A stretch of DNA of 64,000 nucleotides from Notamacropus eugenii (GCF_028372415.1 NC_092877.1:247871010-247935009), one strand, 5' to 3'. Shown: positions 24,808 to 36,785, numbered from the stretch's first letter. Numbers and translations are program-made. Notes: generated from the letters alone by a model not told the origin.

Positions 24808-25579
24808 GCACATCCAACCATTCTGGAGAGCAATTTGGAACTATGCCCAAAGGGCTACAAAAATGTGCATACCCTTTGACCCAGCAATATTGGTACTAGG
24901 ACTGTATCCCCAAGAGATCATAAAAATGGGAAAGGGTCCCACATGTACAAAAATATTTATAGCAGCACTCTATGTAGTTGCCAAAAACTGGAAGTCAAGG
25001 GGATGTCCATCAATTGGGGAATGGCTGAATAAATTATGGTATATGAATGTAATGGAGTACTATTGTGCCATAAGAAATGATGAACAAGAAGACTTCAGAG
25101 AGGCCTGGAAGGACTGATATGACCTGATGCTGAGTGAAAGGAGCAGAACCAGGAGAACTTTATGCACAGCAACAACCACAGTGTGTGAGAGTTTTTTCTG
25201 GTAGACTTAGATTTTTGTAATAACACAAGAACTTCTTACCAAAAAAAAAAATCCCAATGGAGGATCTCAAGGCAAAATGCCTTCCACACTCAGAGAGAGA
25301 AATATGGAAGTCACTCACATATTGTAGCAGATCATGTTTTTGTATGTGTATGTGTTTGTGTATCATGTTCTGATTTGTTATACGATTTCTTTCATTTATC
25401 TTAGTCTGACTACATAGCATGACTATAGTGAAAATATACTCAATAGGAAAGTATATGTAGAATCTATACAGAATTGTGTGCAGTAGTGGGGAGGGAGGGG
25501 GGGAGTGGGGGGTAGGTGGGGGGGATAAAATCACAATTGTATGGCAGTGATTGTTAAACATTACAAAATAAAAAAAAAT
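24808..25579 (+). mobile_element. 5'-truncated L1 (end of ORF2, 3' UTR, poly-A), nested
   Basis: Starts with the ORF2 C-terminal region; an open frame to a TGA at 25115-25117 includes MNVMEYYCAIRNDEQEDF, matching the L1 ORF2 C-terminus pattern (human EYYSAIKKNE). The 3' UTR includes a G-rich tract (25487-25525) and ends in AATAAA-rich poly-A (about 25566-25579). It is flanked by a 14-bp direct duplication, aaaatattgtggca, at 24794-24807 and 25580-25593. This is a standard target-primed insertion into an older antisense L1/HAL1. Confidence 0.9.
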
Positions 25580-25593
25580 AAAATATTGTGGCA
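25580..25593 (+). repeat. Target-site duplication, right copy
   Basis: aaaatattgtggca, identical to 24794-24807. It follows the poly-A tail of the nested L1. Confidence 0.9.
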
Positions 25594-26830
25594 ATTTTCC
25601 TTGATAATTTCTTGAAACATGATGTCCAGGATCTTTTTTGGATCACGACTGTCAGGTAGTCCAATAATTTTTAAAATATCTGTCCTGCATCTTTTTTCCA
25701 GATCAGTTGTTTTTGTAGTGAGGTATTTTACATACTCTTCTATTTTTTTCATTCTTTTGATTCTGTTTTTATGATTTCTTGATTTCTTATACAGTCATTA
25801 GCTTCCATCTGCTCCATTCTAATTTTTAAAGAACTATTTTCTTCAGGGAGCTTTTGAACCTCTTTTTCAATTTGGCAGATTCTGTTTTTTAATGCATCAT
25901 TCTACTCTGGCTTTATGGACCTTTTTTGCCATTTGGATTAGTGTACTTTTTTAAAGTTTTATTTTCTTCAACAATTTTTCAGTGTCTTTTAGCCAACTGT
26001 TGAGTTATTTTTCATAATTTTGTTTTATCATCTGATTTCTTTACCAAATTTTTCTCTTCTTCTCTTACATGATTTTCAAAATCATTTTCAGCTCTTCCAC
26101 ACTGTAGGACCAATTCGTATTTTTCTTGGAGGCTTTGAATGTGGGAGCTTTGACTTTGTAGTCTTCTGGTTGTATGTTTTGATCTTACTTGTCACAAAAT
26201 AGGATTCTATGGACTGATTTTCCACCCCCCACAGTTTGCTTATTTTTCCAGCCAATTACTTGACTTTTTGGCTCTTTGTTTATATAGGTCTCTGCTTCCA
26301 GTGTGGAGGGTATGCTGTCTCTAGTTTCAGAGGTTTTGTTCAGCTGTTTGTAGAGGTATTTCTAGGGACCTGTTAATTTTCAGTTCTTCCAAGATTGTAT
26401 GATGGAAGGAGAGGTGTTTAATCAACTCCTGGATTGTGCTCTGGTCTGTGAGTGGCCACAAGCACTTTTTTCTACTTTGGAAATGTGAGGATGATTCCCT
26501 CTCCACTGCTATCACAAGCTCCACCACATCAGCACTCCTGCTCACCCCAGCACAACCACCCAGTACTGTAATCAAAATCCAAGCCTGGTCAAAGCAAGAG
26601 AATGCTGCCTGAATGCCACCAAAGAGATCCCTACAATCCAACTCTGATCATCTGCTCATTTCCCCTACTATCTCTGGTCTGAGAGCTCTGGAAGCAGCTG
26701 CTGCCACTACCATTGCCATTGTGACCACCACCGTGGGGCTGGGACCAGGCTGGATGTTGCTTCTCTCACACTCAGGTCTGACAAACCTTTCCTACCGAAC
26801 TTACTATTTCTAATCTTAAATACTCTAATT

Positions 26831-27565
26831 TTGATATTGTCTTGTTGATAAGTGCCCCCCCCCCACCAATATCAATCATCCACAATTAGTTTTTATTGGA
26901 TTTTGTTCAGTTCTTGTTCATTTCTTTTTAACTAGATCTTGCTTTTCTTTCATTTTAATAAACCTGTCCCATCCAAAAGATAAATCAATAACAAGTCCTC
27001 CCTCCAGCTACTGGTTCTCTATGATTCTCTTGAATTGTTTTGTCAGTATTAGTTACTCTGTTATGCAAGAAGAGTTTGGAGCTTTCCTTTCATTTTTAAA
27101 GCCTCTTTCCCTTGCATTTCAGTATAACTGATCCTGGTTCATTTTCAGTTTGAAAAATCCTCAAAATGCTTGACCTTTTCATGCCAATAGCAGATGATTT
27201 TTTTTTAAAAAACAGCATCTAAATATGCTATTTAAAGAGGTACAGCTATGAATATTTCTTCAGAATATTATTTTTAAAAATTAGAAAATAAAAAAAATTT
27301 AAAAGCAGTGGAATGAATTAATGTCAAGAAAACTGTCCTTCAAGTATTAGGAAAGCTATCAGTTAAAAACAGCTCAAGATGCTTTCATTTGACGACAGTC
27401 AGAAAGTTTGTGTGAGCCTAGTGCATTTACAAGTACACATTATGACCATTGTCAGCTACTTATCTATATGATTATTATGAGGATCAAAAAGAAGGAATGC
27501 ATAAAGATAACTGCAAACTTTAAAATGCAAGAATAAATGCTAGCCACAACAACGATTGCTATTGT
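26831..27565. other. Unassigned AT-rich DNA, weak MIR tail near 27440-27545
   Basis: No gene. There is a C-run at 26856-26866. 27440-27545 has a possible MIR 3' tail on + (attattatgaggatcaaaaa, then aactttaaaatgcaag). Confidence 0.35.
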
Positions 27566-27573
27566 TGATGATG

Positions 27574-27633
<60 letters not shown>
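27566..27633. repeat. (GAT)n trinucleotide microsatellite
   Basis: About 20 near-perfect GAT/ATG units. A degraded antisense MIR piece (gaggaagttggacctaggaa) follows, so the tract may have grown inside an old SINE. Confidence 0.85.
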
Positions 27634-28929
27634 TTAAAGATGAGGAAGTTGGACCTAGGAAGGTTGTGACTTGTGAAATGGCATATAGTTAGGATTTAAA
27701 CCCAATTTCCTTAGACACTAGAGGTAATTTTATATTGTATCTCTATATGTGAAAAACTATATCTCAATGCAAAAATAGGTTCCTCTCCATTTAAATCCAT
27801 CTTATATTTTTTTCTCTTCAAATTGCATCTATTGCTCCTCCTTCTGTCCAGAGTAGGAGCCCATGAATATTAACAAAAGAAAAACTATATTTTTGCAATC
27901 CAATATATAGTGTTAATTTCATTTTTCAAAAAAAAAATTAAAAATGTTTTTACAGAAAAACTAAAAATATTATTCCAAAAAGATTTCATAGGCCTCACCA
28001 AACTATCAAATGAATTCATGACACAAAAAAATTAAAAACTCTTTATGTAGAGATGGAAGAATAAGTTTAATTTCTCAAAGAATGACATCCCTTAAAATAG
28101 GTAAAGACAGCTATCCATCACCATCTAAAAACAAACTCTTCTACTGCCTATAGATCCCCAATTTCTTTATCTGTCTCACTTCATCTGGCATGAACTACTT
28201 TCTGTCACTTTAGCTGAACATATCATTTATGTTTTGTCTTAATTTTCCTTCTTAGCCTAAGATGATTCTGAGACTGGATACATCTGATTCTTATATGATC
28301 AGGTCATATATTTGTGTCCATTCTGGTGCCTGTCCTTGCTTCTCTCTTTTATCATGTGTTTTTATGAAAATCTAAGCTCTTCAGAGTATTCTATGTACCT
28401 TCATGTCAGTCTCTTTAGACAACTTTCCACCTTTTTTCTCAAAAAATTTATCTTTTATTTTTATTTTTTTGTCATAAGAAGGTGATCCCTTTCTTTGCCG
28501 AACTTTAGCCCAGAGGATGATAACTCTTCTTTCCCTAAGTCCACTGAAATTTGCTCTCCTGAAATCATCATTCATGTAAGAATTCATATCACATGAATTA
28601 GGGAGGACTTTAATTAGCAAGTTTGATCCCATTCACAGGAGGTCAACTAGGATAATGAAGGGATTAAAGTGATTAAAATCACAATACATGAGACTACATG
28701 AAAGAAATGTGAATATTGAGTTTATAGAAGGGACTTTAGGGTATGTAGGATAGCTGTCTTAATGTAAGTTTCAGTAAATTCCAGTGGGAATTACATCCAG
28801 AATTAAATAGAAAATTCTCTTTTGATCATTTAAAGCTGTTCAAAACTGATTTGGCCAACATTATTAGCCTTATTATATACTGATGACCTTGTATATCGTT
28901 TATGCACTATATAGCTGGGTTATGCTGTC
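27634..28929. other. AT-rich DNA, mostly unassigned
   Basis: 27640-27725 looks like the rest of an antisense MIR. 28680-28870 may be decayed L3/CR1-type sequence. An 83-codon frame on - (28381-28632) has no recognisable domain. Confidence 0.35.
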
Positions 28930-29115
28930 CTCTTTGCTGTTTCCTACACATTGAGCCTCCATTCTCCATCTCCTTTCTTTAGCACATTAAGTTTTGCTAG
29001 GAATCTACTCCTTCACCTCTACCTCTTAGAATCTCAATTTCTTTTAAAGTCTAGTTCAATTAACACCTTAACTATATGAGGCTTTTACTGATCATCTCTC
29101 TTCTCTAGCCCAGAC
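28930..29115 (+). mobile_element. L2 LINE 3' region
   Basis: Contains a gagcctccattctccatctc stretch, cttttaaagtctagttcaat, then a ctatatgaggcttttactga block, the L2 order before its terminal segment. Confidence 0.5.
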
Positions 29116-29144
29116 AGCAGAATTAAGAACTGTCGTCAAAAGTT

Positions 29145-29375
29145 CCAAAGGCAAATTTTGAGTTGAGAATAATGAAAAACATCTTAACAACTAGAATTGT
29201 CTTAAAGTGGAATAGACCTTCTCAGGAGTTTGTGGATTGTCTGTTTTTAGCATTTTATGGTCAAAGATTAGATGAGTACTTGTCATGTATTTTTCAAAAG
29301 AAATTCTCGGTAAGTTATAGGTTAGAAGAGGTAAAACTCTTAATTTCTATCTACCTCTTAGAATGTATATTACTT
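29145..29375 (+). mobile_element. L3/CR1-type LINE fragment
   Basis: Block order tgaaaaacatcttaacaact, agaattgtcttaaagtggaa, tagaccttctcaggagtttg, then agattagatgagtacttgtc. This matches the 3' part of CR1-like LINEs. Open frames here (72 codons) are by-products. Confidence 0.55.
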
Positions 29376-29509
29376 TCCTGAAATGGAATTTCACTCTGTG
29401 CTTCATTATGGAGTGAACTGTATATATGCTCCTAAGCTAGCCTTGGGAACTTCTGATCACTGCTTTCAATTCCAAGTGCCCCATTGTAGACAAGACATTT
29501 TTAAATTGG

Positions 29510-29960
29510 AGGGTATCATAAGGAAGAGAATAAATATGTTGAGAGAACTAGAAACCAGTCTACATGAAGAGCAATTGGGGTACCTGGGAATGCTAAATTT
29601 CAAGAAACACTGGGTCAAAGAAGACAAATATCTTCATATATTTGAAAAGAAATCATGTGAAGATAGATCACATTTGCTTACCTGGTTCCAGACAGGGGAA
29701 TGAGAAGCAATATATTAAAATATGGTTAGATTAGATTATGTTTAATATATGATAGCTATTTGCATGAAGCAGATTTTAAATTAATTTTTAAAAAATAACA
29801 AATTTTACCCAAACTAGATACTTTATAACATTTTCCATTATCAGAGGACTACATAAATGGGCTGATTAACTAACTCCCAGGGAAAGTAAAAATTATTTTC
29901 TTGTTAAGTTTTGGGGTGGATTAGATGAACTTTGAGTTCTCTTCCAGATCTGAGAATATT
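29510..29960 (+). mobile_element. L3/CR1-type LINE fragment, diverged
   Basis: 29650-29700 has an aaatcatgtgaagatagatc and tggttccagacaggggaatg order, and 29915-29955 has gtggattagatgaactttga and agttctcttccagatctgag, as in the 3' ends of CR1-like LINEs. The 106-codon frame at 29383-29703 overlaps this and has no domain of its own. Confidence 0.4.
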
Positions 29961-30284
29961 GTGGACAATCTAGTGCTCTCATTGTGAGACTTTGCTGTGA
30001 AATATTCTGTCCTTGCTACTCTTCTCATTCTCACTCATTTCCCAGTTGGCTACTCTCATGAACTTCGTCATTGTCTACAGACACTAGAGTTCTCATATGA
30101 TGACATTACCTCTGAAACTCACACTTCCTTGGACTCCTTACCTCTGACTGAAGATAGTAAAGGGCAGAAGGTGGATATTGCAGAATTCCAGATCCTCCAT
30201 TTACATAGGGCACCTAAGACAGCTATCTTATCATACTCACCTGGCAGCAGGTTTTCATCATGCCCCTGAGCTGTGCTCACTTCC

Positions 30285-30450
30285 CCATCACACCCTCACT
30301 TTTCATCTTCTTTTTTATGTGTTGTATTTGCCCATTAGATTGTGAGTACTTTGAGGACAGTGATGATGTTTTGCCTTTCTTTGCATCCCTAACAGTGACC
30401 ACAGTGCCTGGAACATAGAAAACATTTCATAAATATTTTTGACTGCCTGT
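30285..30450 (+). mobile_element. L2 3' end
   Basis: Clear terminal L2 order: attagattgtgagtactttg, aggacagtgatgatg, ttgcatccctaacagtgacc, acagtgcctggaacatagaa, then catttcataaatattttt. Confidence 0.7.
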
Positions 30451-30554
30451 TAGATATATTGTTTTAAAAAATCTATCTCTTTTATTATTCACTCCCAAGT
30501 CTCTCTCTTTAAAAGACAGCATTCTCCCACCCCCCACCACCAGAATTAAATGCT

Positions 30555-30775
30555 TCCCATAATAATAGCTTACAAATGCACTAAGATTTATGACTTATAA
30601 GGTATTCTTCACCCCATGAAATACCTCGAACATTCTATTATCCTCCTTTGACAGAAGACTAACCTTGAAGTTCAGAATGTTGAAATGTCTTTCCTGGGGT
30701 CTGTCTGTGAAACTCAGACTTGGAATTTTTGCCTCTGAATTGAGGGCTCTTTGCCTTGAACTGTAGCCCTGCCTA
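30555..30775 (-). mobile_element. THER1/MIR-type SINE
   Basis: Antisense order: tgcactaagatttatgactt, tattatcctcctttgacaga, agactaaccttgaagttcag, then aactcagacttggaattttt. Diverged. Confidence 0.55.
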
Positions 30776-31164
30776 GAAACATAATTACCCTTCTACTTAC
30801 AATCAAATATCGAAACTGACAATGGTAATTTGTAGGTGGGCTGAGGGAGAGGGAGGTAATAGCAGATAATCACAACTGTAAGAAATAGCAGAATATCACA
30901 ACATAAAACAAATGCATGGTTGATTATGTTGTGAATAACTATAGCAGGATGCTGAATTTTTAGTCTTCTCAGATTGTTTTATGGTGGTCACTCTGGCTTA
31001 TTTTAACAAATGGATTGATATGGATATAGATACAGAAAAATGCCACTTTGGACATAGGGTGATATGGAGGGATTGGTCCAGAAAGGGATGATAAAAGGCA
31101 ACCAAAGACATAGTATGGCTCCAAAGTTGTAATGAAAAGTTTAAGTTATAAAGCTCAATTGTTT

Positions 31165-31505
31165 TTCTTTGTATATGAGAATGATGGGATTTAGAAGGTT
31201 TCAGTGACTTGCCCAAGGTCACACAGTTAGTTACACAAATGAACTTGGCAGAGAAAAGACTAGTTCGGAGTACATATGGTGTTCTCTTCCCCATTACCAA
31301 AGTGTCTCATTAAGATTTGATTAATTTCAGCCATGTTGGTAAAGGTACTAAAACCTATCTATTGGTCTCTCAATCAATCAGCTAATCAAAAAATATTTAT
31401 TTAGTATTTGTTATATACTAGGCATAGTATTATGTAATAAGGATACAAAAACAAAGATGAAGCAGTCCTTGCTCTCAAGGGCTTTGAGTTCTTTTGGTAG
31501 AGACA
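31165..31505 (-). mobile_element. MIR piece followed by an L2 3' end, both antisense
   Basis: 31165-31270 carries the conserved acttgcccaaggtcacacag of antisense MIR. 31360-31505 reads as the reverse complement of an L2 end (aatatttatttagtatttgt, actaggcatagtattatgta, ccttgctctcaagggctttg). The two are separate repeats lying about 90 bases apart. Confidence 0.65.
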
Positions 31506-31655
31506 CGCTTTTAAAATAGAGAATGAGGTTCAAAACTTAACTTGGTCAATATTGAACAAGTTAAGTAATTTTTCTGCATTTCAATTTCCATATATGTAAA
31601 ATGAGGGAATTCGCCTCTAAACCTACTTCAAGTACAAAATATTTGATCCACATTA
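31506..31655 (+). mobile_element. MIR-type SINE
   Basis: gaatgaggttcaaaacttaa, then aacaagttaagtaatttttc, then aatttccatatatgtaaaat followed by gagggaattcgcc. Follows directly on the antisense L2 end. Confidence 0.55.
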
Positions 31656-31904
31656 TTCACAAAAAGTACAATAAGTAACTGGTAGAAGTAATCAGGAAAG
31701 GTGCCATGTCAAAAATGTTGCTTTATCTTGAAAAACAACAACAAGGGATTCTATGTATCAATAGTTCATATATAAGATGATAGTTCTATGTCTACTTCCT
31801 ATATATTTAGAATCTATTCCTTTGTCTGTCTATCCCTGTCTGTCCATCACTCCATCCATATATCTATCTCCTTAATATTCTTGATAAAGTTAAGTACTGC
31901 ATAG

Positions 31905-32120
31905 TCGATATTAGTGACTCTAGGGACAAATCCAGCTGCTGCCATTTGCCAGTTATGTGATCATTAAAAGATGACATAGCTAATCTAAGTCTCATTTGTT
32001 AAAATATATCTATAATAATCTATACTACCTCCTTAATAATCGTGTTTTGAGCCTCAAATAAGATAAGGTATGTGAAACATACATAAGTGTTAACTATTAC
32101 TAATATTATGGCATAAGACA
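31905..32120 (+). mobile_element. MIR-type SINE
   Basis: gtgactctagggacaaatcc, ccatttgccagttatgtgat, aatctaagtctcatttgtta, then agataaggtatgtgaaacat and the taactattactaatatt end. Confidence 0.6.
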
Positions 32121-32479
32121 TATTTAAATGTTTTTATGAATCTTTAATTCTATCTTTGGTTTAGAACTCAGACAATAAATAATTATTAGCAAATAAAACC
32201 ATAAAGCAATTTCTCACAATAAACAATACACTTAATTTTATTGAAATGAAGATCTCATCCTGGAAAAGAATGAATAATTGCTTCTGACTTGATGTGAACT
32301 TTCAGATTCAAAAATTTAGGGCAGACAGTTAGTTATTCCCAGTTGATGAAGTATTCTGCTAGATGATCTCATGTGACAAGTAGTGAGCCTTCCCAATTGA
32401 GATAACACACATGATTAATCTAATTTTAGCATAGTAATATAGAGTTTGAACATGATTCTAAGTGTATCTTGAAATTATA

Positions 32480-32690
32480 ATAATACATTATGCACATTTA
32501 TTTAGCTCTTTGAAATATACAGTGTTTCCATTTGCATTCCAACATTTTATCCTCACAGTAGTACTGTAATGAAGGTTGTATCATTACTACTATTTTGCAA
32601 AATTGGATACTGAAATTCAAAAATACAAAGTAATAGTAAAAGATATTACTGGAACATGAACTCTTGTATTCTTACTCTGAATCAAAGCAT
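32480..32690 (-). mobile_element. THER1/MIR-type SINE
   Basis: Antisense order: tttagctctttgaaatatac, attttatcctcacagtagta, ttactactattttgcaaaat, then actggaacatgaactcttgt. Confidence 0.55.
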
Positions 32691-33215
32691 AAAGCTGAGG
32701 AAGAAAAACCCTGTTTGAGACTGCCTTTATTCCTTATACCCTTATAACTATCCCAAACAAATCTTTCTGCTCATAGCTTCACACAGTAACTTGCATCAAA
32801 TTGAAGCCTCCTACTGTGAATAATGATAATGAATAAATAGATATTTAAACGGTCTAATTTTACAAATATAAGTTTATATATAGCAAAACAAGGTTGTTTT
32901 TAAAAGAATATCAGTACATTAATTAATCTTTCTACAAATGAATTGATGTTTTAACATAACTTTAAAAATTGCCACTCAGCAGTGTTTTAAAATGAAAGTT
33001 TTCAAAGATTAATAAAAAAAGTTAGGTTCCATTTCTTTTTTGTGTTTTTGCACCATTATCTTAAGGACAATGACTGAAAAAACTTGTGACATTTAATTTT
33101 GACAGCCTTCTATCCTCCCTTCTCTTCCTCTTCCCTTGAACCCAGTTTTCTAAATTTCCAAGGTATCTGTCTTACTTTCTGGTATGATATAACTCATAAA
33201 ATGTTATCTTGTGAA
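32691..33215. other. AT-rich DNA, no feature recognised
   Basis: No exon, repeat consensus or RNA gene recognised. Confidence 0.4.
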
Positions 33216-33219
33216 CAAT

Positions 33220-33365
33220 TATTCTTCGTGTGTATGTATGTGTGTGTGTTTTCATGTGTATGTATGCATGCAAACACGTGTATGTGACAGAGACAGAGAG
33301 AGAATGAAAGACAAAAAGAAAGAGCAGAGAAAGAGCTAGAGAAAGAGAGTGACAGAGAGTGACAA

Positions 33366-33425
<60 letters not shown>
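33220..33425. repeat. (TG/TATG)n then polypurine tract ending in (GA)n
   Basis: 33225-33285 is TG/TATG-rich. 33287-33425 is nearly all purine on +, ending in about 24 GA units (33375-33424). The long Ser/Leu/Phe frame on - is a by-product. Confidence 0.85.
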
Positions 33426-33426
<1 letters not shown>

Positions 33427-34059
33427 TCACTAAATTTTAATTTTCCCAAATGAATTTACATCTTAGTAATAACAAATATTGAAAATTCTTCAGGATCCAA
33501 GAAAATCAGTCTTTGTGAATTTTCGAGAAACTTGTCAAATGATAGAGGTTTGAGTATGTATTTCTCAGTGATTATACCTAAATTTTACCAAGTGGATTTT
33601 TTTTCTAGTGTTCATCTCCATACGGTTGGACATATTTATAACATTTAATTATGTTCTCTTTTTCATAAAAGTGTTCAATATCAGTGGTTATAAAGACGTG
33701 CTTTTTTTTTGCTGTGAAAATATATTAATGTGGGTACACATATATTTGTTTATGACCATTCACCAAAATTCAATGAGGTGTTTGAAAATAGTGGGAGTGA
33801 ATCAAAATCTTTTAATATTTCCTTATGAAACCGATTTATGTGTGCTGAATTAAGTGAAACATTTCATTTCATAGATTAGGTTTGAAGTACATACACATAT
33901 ATAGATATATACAGAACATAGTAAGAGGGATGATGCTGAAATAGAATAAATTGAATGTTAGGGACTGTCCTATTAAAAATTCAGAAGAGATTTTGATGCA
34001 GCATTTGTAAGCAGGAAACCTTTCTTTGGGATTCACATTTCACTGTATTTCAAGGTCCA
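33426..34059. other. AT-rich DNA, no feature recognised
   Basis: An 81-codon frame on + (33608-33853) shows no recognisable domain and no context that would make it a gene. Confidence 0.4.
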
Positions 34060-34420
34060 TGATATTTCACATTTGGATGGAATCTCAGGGGCCAACTGGC
34101 AGAACCTATGATATAAAAAAAATCTCCTCTACAACCTACTTGACAAATATTATCCAGTCTTGTTTTAAGCCTACAAAGGGTTATGGTGTGAGATGTGGGG
34201 GAGTATTGAAACTAACGATTATCTCCAAAGTCACCCCATTGTGCATAAGAGGAACTATAATTGTTTAAAAGTTTACACCATTGATAATGTTTTGTTTTTG
34301 TTTTACAAGCCCACCTATCAGTTTTAGTTCTCCTTCTGGTTCCAAATAAAACAAATCCAACTCCTTTTCCTAGTGACAGCCTTTCAGATACCAGAAGGAT
34401 TTTCATAAAATAATGAAATT
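34060..34420 (-). mobile_element. L3/CR1-type LINE 3' region
   Basis: A good block match to antisense CR1-like 3' sequence: aatctcaggggccaactggc, cctctacaacctacttgaca, gaggaactataattgtttaa, agttctccttctggttccaa, then gtgacagcctttcagatacc. One of the clearer old LINE remnants here. Open frames on both strands are by-products. Confidence 0.65.
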
Positions 34421-34649
34421 ATATCAGTAACTCCTTGCTACCCTCCAAGAAAACTTTTTTTCTTGAAATAAAATGGAGGGCACAGAAAAAAAAATTCCGG
34501 AAGTAGCTTTTAGTAGCATATTTAAAATAACGCAATCATTGAATTTCTTGTTATAACTTTTTAATAAGCCAGTGTATGGTTAATATAATAATCAACTCCA
34601 CTCCTATTTTACTTCTTAAGTACTTTCTCCTTAGGTAATATCTCCTAAA

Positions 34650-35335
34650 GATATTTTTATTTTTTAAATTGCAATTTACGATCAATTTCCTTTTTCTCAC
34701 TTAACAGTACTTCTGCTTTGCCAATTGCATGTAGATGGCTTTGAACATTCGCTTTTACAAAATTTTGATTTCCAAATTGTGTTCCCTCCCTGTCTTCATC
34801 CTCCTTTCCCATCCACCTCCCAGGACAGCAAGCAATCTGATGTAGTGTGTAAAGGTAAAATCTTATTAAATACATTTCCACATTAGTTATATTGTTAAAA
34901 GAAGGGTGAGAACAAAACAGAAAAAATCAGGAAAAAAAAAACAAAAATAGTTTGCTTCAATCTGCATTTGGAATCTATTGTTCTTTCTCTGAATGTGGAC
35001 AGCATTTTCTGTCATGAGTCTCAGAATTGTCTCAGTATTGCTGAGAAGAGCTATTCTAGTTGATCACTGAACAACGTTGCTTATGCTGTGTACAGTGTTC
35101 TCCTGGTTCTGTTCTCTTCACTCAGCGTCAGTTCATATATGTCTTGCCAGGTTTTTTACAAAATCTACCTGCTCATCATTTCTCATAGGACAATAATATT
35201 CCATTACATTCATATACTACAACTTGTTCAGTTATTCGCCAATTAATGGAGGCATCCCCTCAGTTTCCATTCACTTACTAACACAAAAGAGCTGCTATAA
35301 ATATATTTGCATATGTGGATCCTTTCCCCTTTTTT
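34650..35335 (-). mobile_element. 5'-truncated L1 3' end
   Basis: On - it runs from the ORF2 C-terminal region (35335) through the 3' UTR to an A-rich end near 34652-34664 (seen as tttttattttttaaatt on +). Block order agrees with the sense L1 ends at 24808-25579 and 2070-3396, for example cagttattcgccaattaatg and agagctgctataaatatatt on +. ORF2 is disrupted. I did not find a clean target-site duplication by eye. Confidence 0.75.
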
Positions 35336-35384
35336 TGGTGATGTGATCATTATACTTAATGTCACTTAATATTTGTATTGTCTT

Positions 35385-35490
35385 AAGAAAATCTCTTAAA
35401 ATCTCTGAATCTCCTTTGTCTTTTATGTGAAATGATGGGCTAGGTATTTCCAAAGTCCCTTGCAATTCTTAATCTTACAGGCTATGATAA
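35385..35490 (+). mobile_element. MIR/THER1 3' tail
   Basis: ctctgaatctcctttgtctt, atgatgggctaggtatttcc, then aaagtcccttgcaattctta and the ggctatgataa end. Confidence 0.5.
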
Positions 35491-36429
35491 CTTCAAATGT
35501 TACAGTTTGGTTTCAATTGTAAAGAAGTAGACAAAATAACTTTCTGTGTCTAGCATATTCAGCAACATGAAAATGATGTGCCACAGGAAATGTTTACCAA
35601 AAAAACTTGAATAAAGTCATATTCCAATTCATATATTCAACTATTTTATCTCAGTCTATATTGACTTATAGCTTATTCTCATGTATAAACTATAAACATA
35701 TTCAGTTTCTTTTTTTAATTTTTCTTTCCAGTAATACAGTTAATTAAACTAAAATGTAGCCTGGAGTATATTTTAATCCCTAGAAAATAGAATTACTATT
35801 GAGCTTCTCAGAGGGAAAATTCATATTGTTTTTCCTATTTGTGAACTAAAATGAAAGCATTACAACCAACAGATGGTGGTATTTTCATCAACTTGTAATT
35901 TTTTTATGAACTGAATAATGCAGAGGGAAAAAATCATTCAGAGAAGTCCTTGAAAACTTGTCATGACAAATTATACCAGAGTGAAAATAGATACATCAGA
36001 TAGACTGCAACATTGTAACCTAAGGATGCATGGGCTGTCTCTCCACTTTCCTTTTGATATGTCATTGTGGGAAAAAAAAAAGGATTTATGAAAGAAATAC
36101 TTGAACCACAAAACTATTTAGAACATAACTGTGGGGCACATTCTATTATCAGATAAATTTAAAGTTCATTTAATGATAGGGAATTAATATTATATCGTCT
36201 AATACAACACAATGAATTACAAAATGAATTACAAAACAGAAGCCATAAGAAAAAGGAAACTATCAAGGATCAGAGAAATGCCAGCTCTAGCATTTGAGTT
36301 ACCTAGAAAAGAGCCAGAATAAATAGTTGTTGGCTAGACCCAGGTAAAATAGCACACACCCAGTTCAGCATGGCTTACTCTACTGAGCACAATGAAGCAT
36401 TTAGCTTGAAAATCACAGGATCAGAAATG
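35491..36429. other. AT-rich DNA, no feature recognised
   Basis: No gene, RNA or repeat family recognised. Confidence 0.4.
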
Positions 36430-36785
36430 TATACCTCAAATGGAACTTGTGTATGACTTGGGCCAATCTCCCTCATTTTATAGGTGAGATAATTGAGGCC
36501 CAGAAAAGTTCAATAGCTTACCCAAAGTCACACAGCTGGTTATGTATTTATTCCCTGAAAGAAATACTCTTATAGAAAGAAAAGTCAATAGAGTAATAAT
36601 CCTTCAGGGGATTGTAAAAACTACATACTGCCTGTGAGACTGGTGTTGTTATTATTATCCTCATTTCATAGAGGATAAAGCAAGGTAAGAGAGGTTACAT
36701 GTCTGTGGTCACACAGCTAAAAAGGGTCTGAGGCAGGCTTGAACTAAAATCCTTCTGACTTCAAGCCTAGCACTCATATAAATTA
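36430..36785 (-). mobile_element. Two antisense MIR/THER1-type SINEs
   Basis: First copy (36430-36545): tctccctcattttataggtg, ataattgaggcccagaaaag, acccaaagtcacacagctgg. Second copy (36630-36785): ttattattatcctcatttca, ggtaagagaggttacatgtc, tgtggtcacacagctaaaaa, then cttctgacttcaagcctagc. The second keeps more of the 5' end. Confidence 0.7.

Larger units (their letters stand above)
24258..26830 (-). mobile_element. L1/HAL1 5' half (5' UTR and ORF1), antisense, split by a nested L1
   Basis: Read on -, about 26830-26250 is the L1/HAL1 5' UTR, homologous to 67-762. 26249-25590 and then 24793-24430 are a decayed ORF1 (coiled coil, then RRM and C-terminal parts). 24429-24300 is the post-ORF1 spacer, matching 47220-47290. 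The element is interrupted at 24794-25593 by a younger sense-strand L1 3' end with a 14-bp duplication. No ORF2 is seen before the microsatellite, so this may be a second HAL1-type copy, truncated in its 3' region. ORF1 carries many stops and frameshifts. Confidence 0.7.

Noticed and set aside
26327..26813. 104-codon frame on - and 66-codon frame on +
   Set aside because: Both lie within the 5' UTR of the antisense L1/HAL1 copy and match its decayed relatives, so they are non-coding repeat sequence.
29383..29703. 106-codon frame on +
   Set aside because: It overlaps L3/CR1-like repeat sequence, shows no domain, and has no splice or promoter context.
33194..33430. Ser/Leu-rich frame on -
   Set aside because: Translation of the (GA)n polypurine tract.
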